From Ignelater luminosus (taxonomy: Eukaryota; Arthropoda; Insecta; Coleoptera; Elateridae), in contig VTPC01090621.1 in NCBI GenBank assembly GCA_011009095.1, forward strand, positions 22,111 to 86,110: a stretch of 64,000 bases of DNA. The letters run 5' to 3'. The position numbers and the translations under genes were made by a program. Below, in pieces: positions 34,985 to 46,300 of this stretch (its first letter is position 1; each line of letters begins with the position of its first letter). Below the pieces are notes generated by a model, which was given only the letters and a program-made list of their open reading frames with translations, did not search any database and was not told the DNA's origin.

Positions 34985-35700
34985 TGTAGCAAAGAGGAGA
35001 GCGACAGGTTGATATTGTAGATTTGTTAGGATGTTCGCAAGGTGTTGTTTCCTGTGTACTTGCTCGCTTCCGAGAAACCGGAAATACCTCTAGAAGACCT
35101 AACAGTGGATCCTCTCGCATTGCGACACCTCGGCAAGATCGATTTTTAATAATTAATGCCATAATGCGCCCAGTTTCTACGCTAGACACCTACAGCAGGA
35201 ACTTCAAAATGCGATAGTTCCAATGGTATCTGACCAAACCGTACGAAATCGGTTACACGAGGTAGGACTGGCATCATACAGTCCCATGAGCTGTCCGGCA
35301 AAAACTGCAGCGCATCGAACGCAGAGGGTGCACTGGAAAAGATTAAGGCTGCGGGAGGATACGATATATGGTATAAAGATGAGTCACGATTTTGTCTCAA
35401 AAACGACAGTCGTCATTAGAGGGTATATAGTAATGCAGGACAATTATCATCCGGGCACTTCTTATGCTGGTGACAGTATTATGTTTCGGCAGGAGTATCT
35501 TTTGGGTGGCGCGTCAACCTCCATATTGTTCAGGGAAATCTCACAGCCGAACGATATGTTCAGAACATCATCACGTATTTAAGCTGGTCAATACTGTTAA
35601 CTGAGAAACCCTGATTTTTCTTCACGATAACGCTAGGCCTGCATTTTCCTATCATTTTTGCATTGAAGACGTTAGTTGGGAACCGAGCATGGATTTTAGC
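34985..35700 (+). mobile_element. Tc1-like transposase remnant
   Basis: Frames of a Tc1-family transposase occur in order: HTH part CSQGVVSCVLARFRETGNTS and RRPNSG (35030-35110), RQDRFLIINAIMRPVSTLDT and SRNFKMR (35133-35215), VSDQTVRNRLHEVGLASYSP (35225-35285), first catalytic block KDESRFCLKNDSR (about 35375), VNLHIVQGNLTAERYV (about 35515) and second catalytic block FLHDNARPA (about 35620). The third (DLNPIEHLW-type) block is missing or unreadable. Multiple frameshifts make it inactive. TIRs were not found. Confidence 0.82.
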
Positions 35701-37100
35701 CTTCTGTTTTCATTGTGATTTCTTCACCTTCTTAGATAGTTCAAATTAACGTGCTATAAGAGCTTTTAAGTTCATACACCACCAATAAATGTCTAAAAGG
35801 AGATTCATCCTACGTTTTGTTAAGTTTTTAGATCTTCCAAAGACATCATGTTGCACAATCTACAAAACTTATACCAAGTCTACACGAGTATCAAAATCAC
35901 TTGGTTGTTCTGGCTTATACTGAACTGTTTGGTCCGGTCATTTTTCAAATTTGACTGCTCGGGTTCTTCGAACCAACAAAGTTTTCTAACGAGCACTTAC
36001 TGCATCTTTAAGTCTCCAAGGTCAAAATAAATAAACAATTGTATTAATCCAAAAATGAGAACCTTAATCAACTTCCTTCCTTCTCCACAGTTTTCTCGCT
36101 TTTAATACAAATATTAATGGAACATCGCTCTTGCTTTAGTGGAGAAAGCGTTGGTAGGGATTCAAGGGAATTTGAAAAATCGGCCACTGACAAGAGTAAC
36201 ATTTCTTTCTGTCGGGTGTTTTCAGATATTTTTATCTAAACTTCTCGCCATATTTTCTGATGCATCCTCTTTCCATTTATACTACGTACAACACAATTTC
36301 AGTGAAAACTTCCTTATCATTTCTTAAAACAAACGCACAAGACTTGAAAGGTATAATTTGATTACTTGACTACATGATACGTTGCATTTTTCAATTGCTT
36401 TAGGTTCACCTGGTACACCTTGTATGTTTTTAATATTTGGAAGCCGATTAAGATTCTAAGCTCGGTGGTCAGTTTTGTAACTATTCTGTCTTCCTAATTT
36501 TCCTTTGATAAAATTTATTTACTGATTTAATAATCCAAGACTACTTGCAAACGTTCCTTTCAGAGTACGCTATGCAACTTTCGGTCAATTGTACAAACTA
36601 TTTTTTTTTTACTTTCGTTTTCCAAGTAACAATATATTGAGCTGCTGACAAAGTTTCAGAATTATAAATAAAGGTTGATTTAGAAAATGAACAACGATAG
36701 ACAAAAAGCAGCAAGGTGGTCCTTGAAGTAGGTACTACCTTTTCTATCACTATTGATATTTTTATTTTGAAAAGCAGAGATGTATTATACTGATTACTTA
36801 TCGGTAATAATTAATTTTACTGGCAACAACATTCTGACCTAAAAAATATTGACAGTTTGAACTTGCATTGTGTTTTTGATATTATCCACAATAGATTTTT
36901 GTTTACGGTCAGTAAAAATTCTGTATAACAATCGAAGAAAACAACCTCCGTCACAATTCTATTGTATTCCACCAATCGTCATCGCCAAAGAAATTTACCA
37001 TTATCTCAAACTTCGTATCAGTTTGACCTCCCGACTAATAATTTTATTATATTTATGCTGTATTGTTTGTAATCGCATTTTACAATGCCAGTTAGTGGCA
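35701..37100. other. No gene recognised
   Basis: AT-rich sequence with only chance-like frames. Confidence 0.4.
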
Positions 37101-37108
37101 GTTTTATG

Positions 37109-37230
37109 GTTTTCTTGTATGATGATGTGCAAACCAGAAGCAGTGGCGTGTGCAAACGGGAGTGCGTGCGAGCGAAACACGCGAGCCATTAGCGGCTCGT
37201 GCTCCACTATATAAAACGTGAGCTACTTTA
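37109..37230 (+). promoter_or_regulatory. GC-rich block followed by a TATA box
   Basis: An isolated CpG-rich stretch (GTGCGTGCGAGCGAAACACG at about 37162) contains a hairpin GAGCC-ATTAGC-GGCTC at 37184-37199. A perfect TATA-box match (TATATAAAA, about 37207) follows. The layout resembles a TATA promoter directed rightward, but no initiator or coding exon was found within 300 nt downstream. It could equally be the edge of an unrecognised repeat. Confidence 0.3.
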
Positions 37231-38000
37231 CGTTGTTACTCCTAATATCCTTCGGATGCAGCTATCTAGATTACCATCTCTGTAATTAGGCCGTGTTTTT
37301 ATGCGGTTTTGATTACTATCTCTTGGGTTAGTACACGCTTCAAGACTTTAATTCATTTTTTTGTTTTATATTTTGCTACGTGTTTCTACATATGCGTTTT
37401 TTATTAAAAAAATTTTACGTTTGCTCTAATTATTTAACTTAAAAAAGCAGCCTCGAGAGAATTGTATTCAAAATAGACAAATGAGATCAAGATTAACCAA
37501 GAAAGCTAAATCACGCTTTGTCGATTAAGTAAAGAAGTAGCAGAAGTAAATTAAGTGCAAACCATATGTTCTCTTGATAGTTTTGATCGTATAATTATAT
37601 TCTACCAATATGTAGTGCTCCAGTTGATGTGCATCGAGGTATTAGTCGATGTTAATTACCGGCAATACCCACTTCACACTTGTGCTTCTGTACGTCATTA
37701 ACGTAACGGAGCAACTCTAATAAGTTCCGTATTTTGTAAACAAGATCTTTTCACTGTTCTCCATATACTTTCCTTAATTAATATATTAATGCGGACGTAG
37801 TAAGCATAAGCAGCGTTAAATAACTTTTTAAGTATTGCTTTCACATATTAACTGAGTATAACGGTAAATTTTACAATGATGAAAAGAAATTAATTACTCA
37901 ATCGTGTAACATTCAAGTCTTAAAAATTACTGATAAACAGGAAGGAAGTTTAATTAAATTGCGAACGTCCCTCGTAACAAATTACAAAGTCGACTCTTGT
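37231..38000. other. No gene recognised
   Basis: AT-rich DNA leading into the CpG-richer promoter candidate at 38 kb. Nothing supported. Confidence 0.4.
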
Positions 38001-38009
38001 TCAAAAGGA

Positions 38010-38369
38010 CATAATTACAACACAGCAGTCGTGAACCGGACGCACGTAACTCGCGGGGCAAGAGATAATCATCGGTCGAACGTCCTACGGTGCCCACCTA
38101 TTGAACTGCTATCGAACCTATAACTAACCATCATCCTACATAGAAGAAAACGCAGTCTAATTTATATTCGCAAGGTGAGTCCAGTTTTCTTTTCCTTTCG
38201 GCGCACCTCCTCTCACCACGTGTGATTGATAATCACTCACGTGACCTGTGACATCTAACAAGCCGTGAACCCGCGCCATCTTGATACCGCAAAACAGCTC
38301 TACTTTCATTCAAAGACCAGAGCACTCTTTTCAAGGAGTGGTCAGTGGTCATTTATGTAAAAGGTGACG
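38010..38369 (+). promoter_or_regulatory. CpG-rich promoter candidate with two E-boxes
   Basis: CpG density jumps at about 38030-38290 (CCGGACGCACGTAACTCGCG, TCGGTCGAACGTCC). Two CACGTG E-boxes at 38217-38222 and 38238-38243 lie 21 bp apart in an imperfect palindrome. The second reads CTCACGTGACC, close to the GTCACGTGAC site bound by USF/MITF-type bHLH-ZIP factors. GCGCCATCTTG at about 38273 matches a YY1/Pho-type element often found at starts of housekeeping genes. A consensus splice donor (CGCAAG|GTGAGT) lies at 38173/38174. An arthropod initiator-like TCAGT lies at 38342. All of this is motif-level inference. Confidence 0.4.
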
Positions 38370-38389
38370 ATGGACTTAGAACAAGAAAA
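38370..38389 (+). CDS. Possible first coding exon
   Basis: An ATG in strong context (GACGATGG, A at -3 and G at +4) opens MDLEQE and runs into a donor (GAAAA|GTATGT) at 38390 in codon phase 2. Reading on gives a stop six codons later, so a coding role requires splicing. It directly follows the CpG-rich E-box region. The gene would extend rightward into the long repeat-poor stretch beyond 38.4 kb. No second exon was identified, and the gene identity is unknown. Confidence 0.3.
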
Positions 38390-41300
38390 GTATGTAGGAG
38401 CGCCTTAATAAATAAGGCAAGTAATAAAATAATTTAAAGCTAATAAGAAAGTTTGATTTTTCAAAAATAAATTTCTCCAGCCGACACCTTAAAGGTGGTA
38501 ACTTGCAAATTGTTTCAATAAGAATTATTGGCGTTTTTATAATTTTGTGTTTTCACGGACAGTGTGATACCGTAAAGAAATGTATTTCTTTCTATAATTA
38601 ATCGAGAATGTTCCACATGGAATATTAATATAAAATTTCTGAAATTCAGCCAGAAAACATAGAAAAACACCCTAAACTATAAAAAGGGCCGTGATGAACA
38701 GAAAAACATCACTAAAGTTTCAAGTTTATTTCTTAATAATAGAAAACCGTCAAATACTATTTTATTTGTTGTTTTACAACTTATGCATCCTCTGTTACCG
38801 CTATTTTTGCATTATTAGTAGATCCTCTTTTATTACGATGATCATTTTCTCTAAAATCTGCAATAATACACTTACAGTGCTTTACCGACATTGCTAGTAG
38901 TACAATTTCATTTGAACAATGCTATTCCATCCTTTTCATGAGATTTCTGAACTTATTTAAATATTTATCAATGTAGATAACAAACAAGGTTGCACACCTA
39001 ATTCGCAGAATTCTTGGAGATGACATATTATGCATTTGAACTGTTAGATGATTAATATTAAGTCTCGTCAGCTAAATTGGTTTAATGCCAAGATTCCGAT
39101 AACTTACAGAATCAAAGTTGACCTGTCTGTACTTGACGTCAACTAACTTTCAACCTGACGCATTGCCAATAGCAAGAGGTATGTAAAGGTTTCAGTGTCA
39201 CTTCTAATCAATAGCTTGAATAAACTTGAACTGATCAACATTCCAATTGTGGGACACTTTACGATGTTATGTCCAGTAGAACAATGCGGATTGTAAGCAA
39301 AGTTGAGTTCATTCTGACTATACCTACATGGCATCCTGAGTGAATCTTGTTGTAGGTGATACTTGTAGCAACATAGAAGATATTAAGAGGGTTCTTGATC
39401 TGCATTTTTCGCAAAGTTCTTCACATTAAAGCTGATAGACCTTAAACAAGATGAACATGAGAGTAATCGAGTTGAACCAGCTCAAGCAATATCAGATGGA
39501 ACTGTAGGTCAGAAACAGTGAAAAAGAATTATATCTTGGAGAAGTTGAACAGACAAAAACCAAAACAGCTTTGAAGCAATATATCTTTGAATTGCACATC
39601 AAAAATTCGATTTCTAACACTTTTGTATGATTTAACTGATGTATTGCAAATAATAAAATTTATTGAGCAAAAACCATCAAAGTAAAGAAAGAACTTTAAC
39701 AGAATTCACAATGGTCATTAAGGATATTATCAAGACGCTATCGCTAGATGAACAGCATAGTGATGATGCTTTTTCATTGCTATACGAAAAGAGATTGAGA
39801 TTCTTGCAAGAAAGAAACGCACTGATACCGAACCTACTAGAAACTCTAAACGGAGAAGAACTGAACCAAAATTGTTACAAGACTGCGTTGTTTTGTCTAT
39901 AATAAGATCAAGTTCAACTGATATTGATTCCAATACCAACACCGATGCACTAACGCTTACTAAAGACTCTTTTATGGCCTACCTGATGCAGTAGTCTAGT
40001 CATCTGAAAACTTCGTTTTTTTAGGAAACTGACAAACGCTGCGGATAATTTTCTGAAATGCAAAAAATTATCAAAATATGTCTAAGTTCTCAGTTCCATT
40101 TTCGTTACAGTTGGTGAACGTACTAGCCAAGTTTATTCTTCGTTAAATTTCGCAGAACACTATGAAAATACGACATTTAACTTCAGTTGGTGGCAACAGG
40201 GCCATTGCATTTGTATGTTGGAAAATCATTCCAGACGAACTGAAAGATATAGCAGTACCAAATTCGCTAAAGAAAGACAATTCGTGAAGATTATTTGTAA
40301 ATTAAAGAGGTCGAGAAAAAAATCTTTTTATCACTGTAACTTATTAAGGCAAGATTCTACACGATACTGGTACTCAGTTATTATCACAGATTGTTCTCTC
40401 CATATATTCGCATGCGAAACCAATTTAAGATGTAGACATCCTTTAATGTGGGTAAATCACAGAAGAGCGAGAACGACACCCGCCAAGAATAAACAAATTG
40501 GCAAGGTGAGTGACGTAACGTAATGTTCATAGTGATAAATAATATGTTAAGGACTGGTTATCAAATATATTTGAGATGTGTTGAGTCGCACTTTAATCGA
40601 CCACCAATTATACTCAATAAAGTGAGATATAGAAGAAACTTGTCACAACTATTTCGATATCGTTAACTTTTTTTGAGCAAGCTAGTCAGGATTTTGAAGA
40701 TTTTTCATTGATGTAACGTATGTACAGAAGATACATATGATACAAATCGGTTTTCTTCTAAATATCGATGGTGTTAGCAGTTACGAAGGAAATTGAAGCA
40801 ATTTCTTGAAACAAATTGATTTCACGTCATTTACACACTTAGGAGAAAAGCCGTCTAAATTCTAGTACGTCTTGGTTCTTCAACTTTTGAAATTCGTATT
40901 TATGGTAACTGATATTGACACTATAAAATTCGCTGAGTTACACGTAAATGTTATTGATCTCTTTTCGTCCCAAATGACAATTTTCCAAGGGCTCTGCAGT
41001 TTATAATGTACTTACTATTCTACACCATGATGATGATGAAGATAATGATAATAGGAAAAAGTAAACTTTGTGCAAACGCAAAGATAGTTATTTTAAACTC
41101 ACAATTATTTGCTTTTAAGACTCAGGATGATGCAAAAAAGTAAACTGAATGGATTGACTATACCTAGGCTGCGTTTTGGAATCGAATTTAATGACATCGA
41201 AAATACACATAACTTATATAGGTCAGTACCAACAAGTTTAAAGTAAATAACAGATGCTTGGGCTTTTGAAAAGTTGCAAGAACATAATCAGAATCCATAA

Positions 41301-43050
41301 ATTGAATTTCGCACTAGCTGAAAGGGAAAATATGTAAGGAAGATTCCAATTTTCACGAAATTATAATTCAGAAACTGAATTAAAATAGTCTAAAATGTTT
41401 AAGAGCAATAAATCCTAACAAAACTGCCAAGTGCCTGATTTATCGTCTTGTTACACCTGTAACGCTTTTATCAGTCACTGAAACAAGTTCACCGTTAGTC
41501 TGATGATGTGGATTTGCAAAAATTCTAACGTTTCGTTTAGATATTTTTAGAAATGGAATTTTAAAAATTCTTGTATCAAAGTTTTGCAAAATACAAATCA
41601 AATATGTGGTAATATTCTATAATAATTTAAAAACCTGTTATAAATAAATAAATAGAATAATCCAATGTTAATCTAAATATGTCACAGGTGGAAGGTGATG
41701 TAAGCATCTGTTTATGTTGCAAAGTCGAATGGAGGTGACTTTTTTTGCAGTAGTTACCTTCGAGCTAGATTTTTTGTGTGTAAAATAGAGGTCAGCTGGC
41801 AGAGCTGCAGCAGGAGCAAAAGACAATATTACAAAGAGATTAAAAAGTGGTCCCAAAGAACAACATGACATTTGCTACTAAGGATAATAAGTATGGATAA
41901 CAAATGTTGCATGACAAACAAGAAAACGCTCCCTAAAATTCCTGTTTGTGGTCACCAGCAGATCCTGTCATCGACTCCGTGACGGGCCGACCACACGCTT
42001 TTGATATATGAGCAGGGAATCATTTATTGCACTGGAGGAAAAAAGAAGAAGGCGAAAAGAGATCGTGTTATAGTAATGTAGAACGTAGGTGGAAGCTTAT
42101 AAATTTTATTCAGATCCACGCGTTGTTGGCATACTTTTCAAAAGCTCGTAACTATTCATGAAGTAGAATGTGTATAAAAACAATCTCCAGATAAACTCCT
42201 CTTTGCAATTATTACCAAGTTAAAAGCAATGCTTACAACTCCATAAGATAAAAAACATTTTCAAGGGCTAGCTAGATTCATGAAATAAAAAAAAACAATC
42301 AAAGGTCTGTAATATTATAACAAACATTCTATTGTGGAAGAAAAGAATTCAAGTGTAGACACGTTAATGTCAATCAAGTTATCTTCAAACAAGATATCAC
42401 AAAAATGTATTTGTTTCAAAAAACATTTCTTCAGATAACCATGTCTTATTTCTTTAAAACTGCATAACAATTCAAGCGCCCCATAAAGGTGTCCGCATTT
42501 AACTTTAGCTACATAATGGTATCATCAACCTGTCACCATCTTCATCTGATAACAAATGCAACTTAATGAACTAATCAAATTATCTTTACTGACATTTTAT
42601 TTGGGTCTACCTATACTATACCACATTGAGTTACCACAATTTTGATAATTTTTCGCAATTCGTATTTATTCTCGTTCAGAATCTTTTAAAAACAAATTTG
42701 ATTTATTGAAAGAACTTAATTTGCATTTAAAGATCTTTAATTTGTTTCAATTTAAAATAATGTGATGTAAAGATTTGAGGCACCTGTCTATAAAAATCCA
42801 CCTTACTACAAAACAAAATCACCACATTAATCTTATTTTCAATGTTAACCTTTGACAAGCCTTCTAGGATATCATTACGTATGCATCAAACACTAAGGAA
42901 TGCGACCTTTTACTTCTAAACAAAAACCCATGGTCCAACTCGACTACGTTTCTTTTTTTTAGAAATTCACATTAGGATTCAAGAAAAGTAAATAAATCCT
43001 AGGAAGTACGAAATGAAGAATAACAATAAAATTCGTGACGTAACCGAAAT
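38390..43050. other. No exon recognised; possible long intron
   Basis: Only chance-like frames (for example 39663-39902 and 40215-40523) without domains. A GAT-rich microsatellite-like patch lies at about 41030-41055. If the 38.37-kb exon is real, this is its first intron. Confidence 0.4.
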
Positions 43051-43054
43051 AGTG

Positions 43055-43360
43055 CAAGTTCATTTCTATGCCCTTGCTAGGTCACGTCTTGACCCATCGC
43101 ATAAAAAAAGCAACCCGCAGGGTTCAAGATCGAGCGCACGCACATCTAAGGGAGCGGCTGACAGCAGCAAAACGGGGCTGAGCAATGAAGGGTGAGGGGA
43201 ACCAGGGCGCGGCTGTGACCCGCAGCCACGCGGCCGCGCCCCACACACTCGCGAGGTCAGTCGCCGGCTGAACCAGATCAGATCGACTAAATAACCTGTC
43301 CTGTCTTGTATTGACCACCGGTGGACGGAATTATGCACTATAGCATTTGTGTGCATTCTC
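43055..43360. promoter_or_regulatory. GC/CpG-rich island, possible promoter
   Basis: About 300 nt of sharply higher GC than any neighbour (GGGCGCGGCTGTGACCCGC, CACGCGGCCGCGCCCC at about 43206-43242), with many CpGs and no TATA box near. TCAGTC at about 43257 fits the arthropod initiator. The island has open frames on the minus strand (43066-43356), but these are expected from GC richness and show no domain. Promoter is the simplest reading. A GC-rich repeat is possible. Confidence 0.35.
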
Positions 43361-46300
43361 TTAGTTGCTGCTGCTACTGATGCGGTAGCTCGCTGGGATA
43401 ATTACTACTGACGATCATTAGGGTAACTAGCATAGAATTGCAATGTTTTGAAAGCAGATATTCTGGATAACAATCAAATGTGGTAAACATGAAAACAATT
43501 CTATGGAATTCAAATAGAATAGAAACTTAATTGAATAGAGACTTCGATGATAAATCACACAAATAACCTTAGATTAACTTGCATCTTCATAATCTTGATA
43601 TTAAGAATCGAAACACAACCTGAAAATTCGCACGTAATTTTGTGGATGAAAACAAATCGACATATAAACTTTCAGCTTTAGTTTTTTTAGTTTTCATAAA
43701 TCGAAAATCATTGAACGTCTTTAGTTTGCATGATCTTAAACAGACTATATAACAAAGAACAAACATTTGCAAATTATCAATACTGACAATTAATTTGCTG
43801 TGCTAATTCATTTTTAGTGCCTAATTCCACAAAATATTGAAAATACGCAATAAAATTATTGTGTTAGGAATTTTTCAAAAGCCTCAACCTATTTCAACTT
43901 CTAGAAAAACCGCGTACACTTCATGTTAGTGACTGGAGAAAAAACTATTTAAAATAGGTTAGAAAATTCAGATATCTAGAAATGAACATAGTATCTGGTG
44001 ACCAAAACGCCTTTGATTAAGAACGTACTGTTGTTAAAAATTGATTTTGTCAGATTTATGAAGATTTATCAATCACAACTTAAGTGGATGAAACTAAAAA
44101 CGAAGAAGTTAAAACCTAAAAAGTTACTAGAACTATCGAAATGAAAATGGTGGAAGTCTACATGATAATAGTAGGAAGTGAAATATGAAAGGTCAGAGAT
44201 AACGACGAAAAAGCGTTCTTGATAGAGAAGAGGGTAATGATCAAAAATTCCAATACCAAACATTCAGAAGCTTTTACGGACATAGTTGGTTTTTAACATC
44301 AAAATTGGAAGGTAGGACAAAAGGACTATAGATATTAGCTCTGAGAACTCATGAATTCTGCTTTTATTTCAAAAACAGTTAGCCTGATTTCTTCTGACGC
44401 ATAATGATTGTAAATCTTGTACACCAACTGCCAAATCTGTACTGACCTGTCAGTTAGTTAAAGCCAATACTAGCAATACTACATAACATGTGTTTTTGCA
44501 CACCGTGACTGTTCACAGAGTGGTGTCCCATCGTATCGCTGAATCTTTCTTGCAGCCCAGCTGAATTCGGAATCTAACAGTAAAAACAGTTAAAACTGAA
44601 ACAGCAACCACAAATCCTTGTTCCACCATCATCATCGTTCGGGTCTATCACCACAAGGGGTATACATATGATAAAATTCATAAAAGCCTACTAAATTGTT
44701 AAATTTTTGGCTTCATATGTAGAGGTTGCCGATATTTTGCCTTCATACGAGCCAATTTGATCTCGGGAGCCAAAATTTACCCACGCTCTCTCTTACCAGA
44801 ACTGATGAAAAACATGAGGTTTCTCCAATTTTCTAATTTTTTACTTTTGATGATCAGAAGAATCTTAGCAATTTGCAATTTCAATTGCCGGATTCAAAGA
44901 AGATAGCAACTTTTGTCTTTCAAGAGCTGTACAGTTATTCACAGTCAAAAGTGTACATTCTGCCCCTATATGTGCTTTACTGTAGACGATGATGCTGTTA
45001 AGCATTCTTCATATCTTGAGTTTTGCCACGGTAGTAAAACCGCTAAAACTGAGCCTGTTTTTGGTCTTTATGAGATCTGGGGGTTACGAGGAGAAAAGCT
45101 GCCAAAAGAATTAAAGCGTTCTCTATAGAGTTAATGTACAATTTCAGTTATCAAGATATACCATAAGCAACATTTGGAAGGTAGAAAACGAACACAACTT
45201 TATTCTGAAAGATTTAGATCAGTAAGTAGTTAGAGTAAATTACTTCCGCCTGATCTAATAATACGTCAGAATGGATTCTTTAAGGCTCAGATGGAAACAG
45301 TAAACGCAGGTAACACACTATCAGAAAACCCTGGCAGTGAGAAAAAAGAGTCCAAGAAAGAAAAGCCAAACAATTAGTACAGATCTCAAGAACTGATAGT
45401 CTTTCTGGACAGGTTAATACAAACCACATCTTGTTTTTGCAAGAAGATGCAAATTTCGTACATAATAATATGAGATTATGAGAACATCTTAGATTGGTAA
45501 GTTTTACTACACTTGCCATAATAGTCCGTATCTTGAACTGTCAGATTATGTTTTATTTAGTTAGATCTTGAGCGTTTACTTTGGGTAGAGTCTTTTTTAA
45601 AATCTGATCAATATACTTATTGATTATTATTATTTTATTAGCCTATTATGAAACTGCCAGGTCAGTAGTCCCAGAAGTGTACTCTTCTTGTCACTTTTTC
45701 CTTTTTCCATAACATTATCGGTCATGCTAATTTAATGTTAGCAAATCTGTATTTGATTTTATTTATGGATTTAAATACATAACATTTGCCATATCGAATA
45801 GCCTACTCAGTCAATATTGGTAATTCGGAGTATCTGCGCTCTGCGTGAGCTCAGAATACTCTTATAAAGTTTCATTAATTAATTAAACAGTTATGTCTAA
45901 CGCACCTCTTTGCGTGCACTGCACACGCCTTGAACTAGACACGTTTCTGCATTACTCCATTAAGTGTCTAAGGATTTCGTAAACAACTGACTTTTACAGG
46001 AAGTAGACATAATGCATCTATAAAAAAGATAATGTAGTGTTCGTTAACTCTGAAGTCAATCAACTTCAGTAAGATTATCTGTGATCTGATAGTATCAGAA
46101 CTGTTCTGATTTCACCACATTCATTTGAAAGAAGGGATCTACTGATTGTAATATAAATATGCAGAAAGCACAATGGATTTTATGTCTTTTACAAATTATC
46201 AGTCAGTAGTGTTATCAATAGCAACATTGGGCATAGTGCATGCTCGGTGTTAACCAGGAATTCCCTGAGTAATTCTGCTGCCACGGACATTGCATTTGTT

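Noticed and set aside
36870-37214. 114-codon plus-strand frame
   Set aside because: It runs through AT-rich DNA into the GC-rich TATA block, with no domain. It is likely chance.
43066-43356. Overlapping long minus-strand frames of 96 and 64 codons
   Set aside because: They are explained by the GC richness of the island, which removes stops in several frames at once. No domain was seen.
44913-45128. Cys/His-containing frame (KCTFCPYMCF...HSSYLEFCH) resembling a zinc finger
   Set aside because: Spacing does not fit C2H2 consensus, there is no ATG at the start and no splice acceptor of quality.
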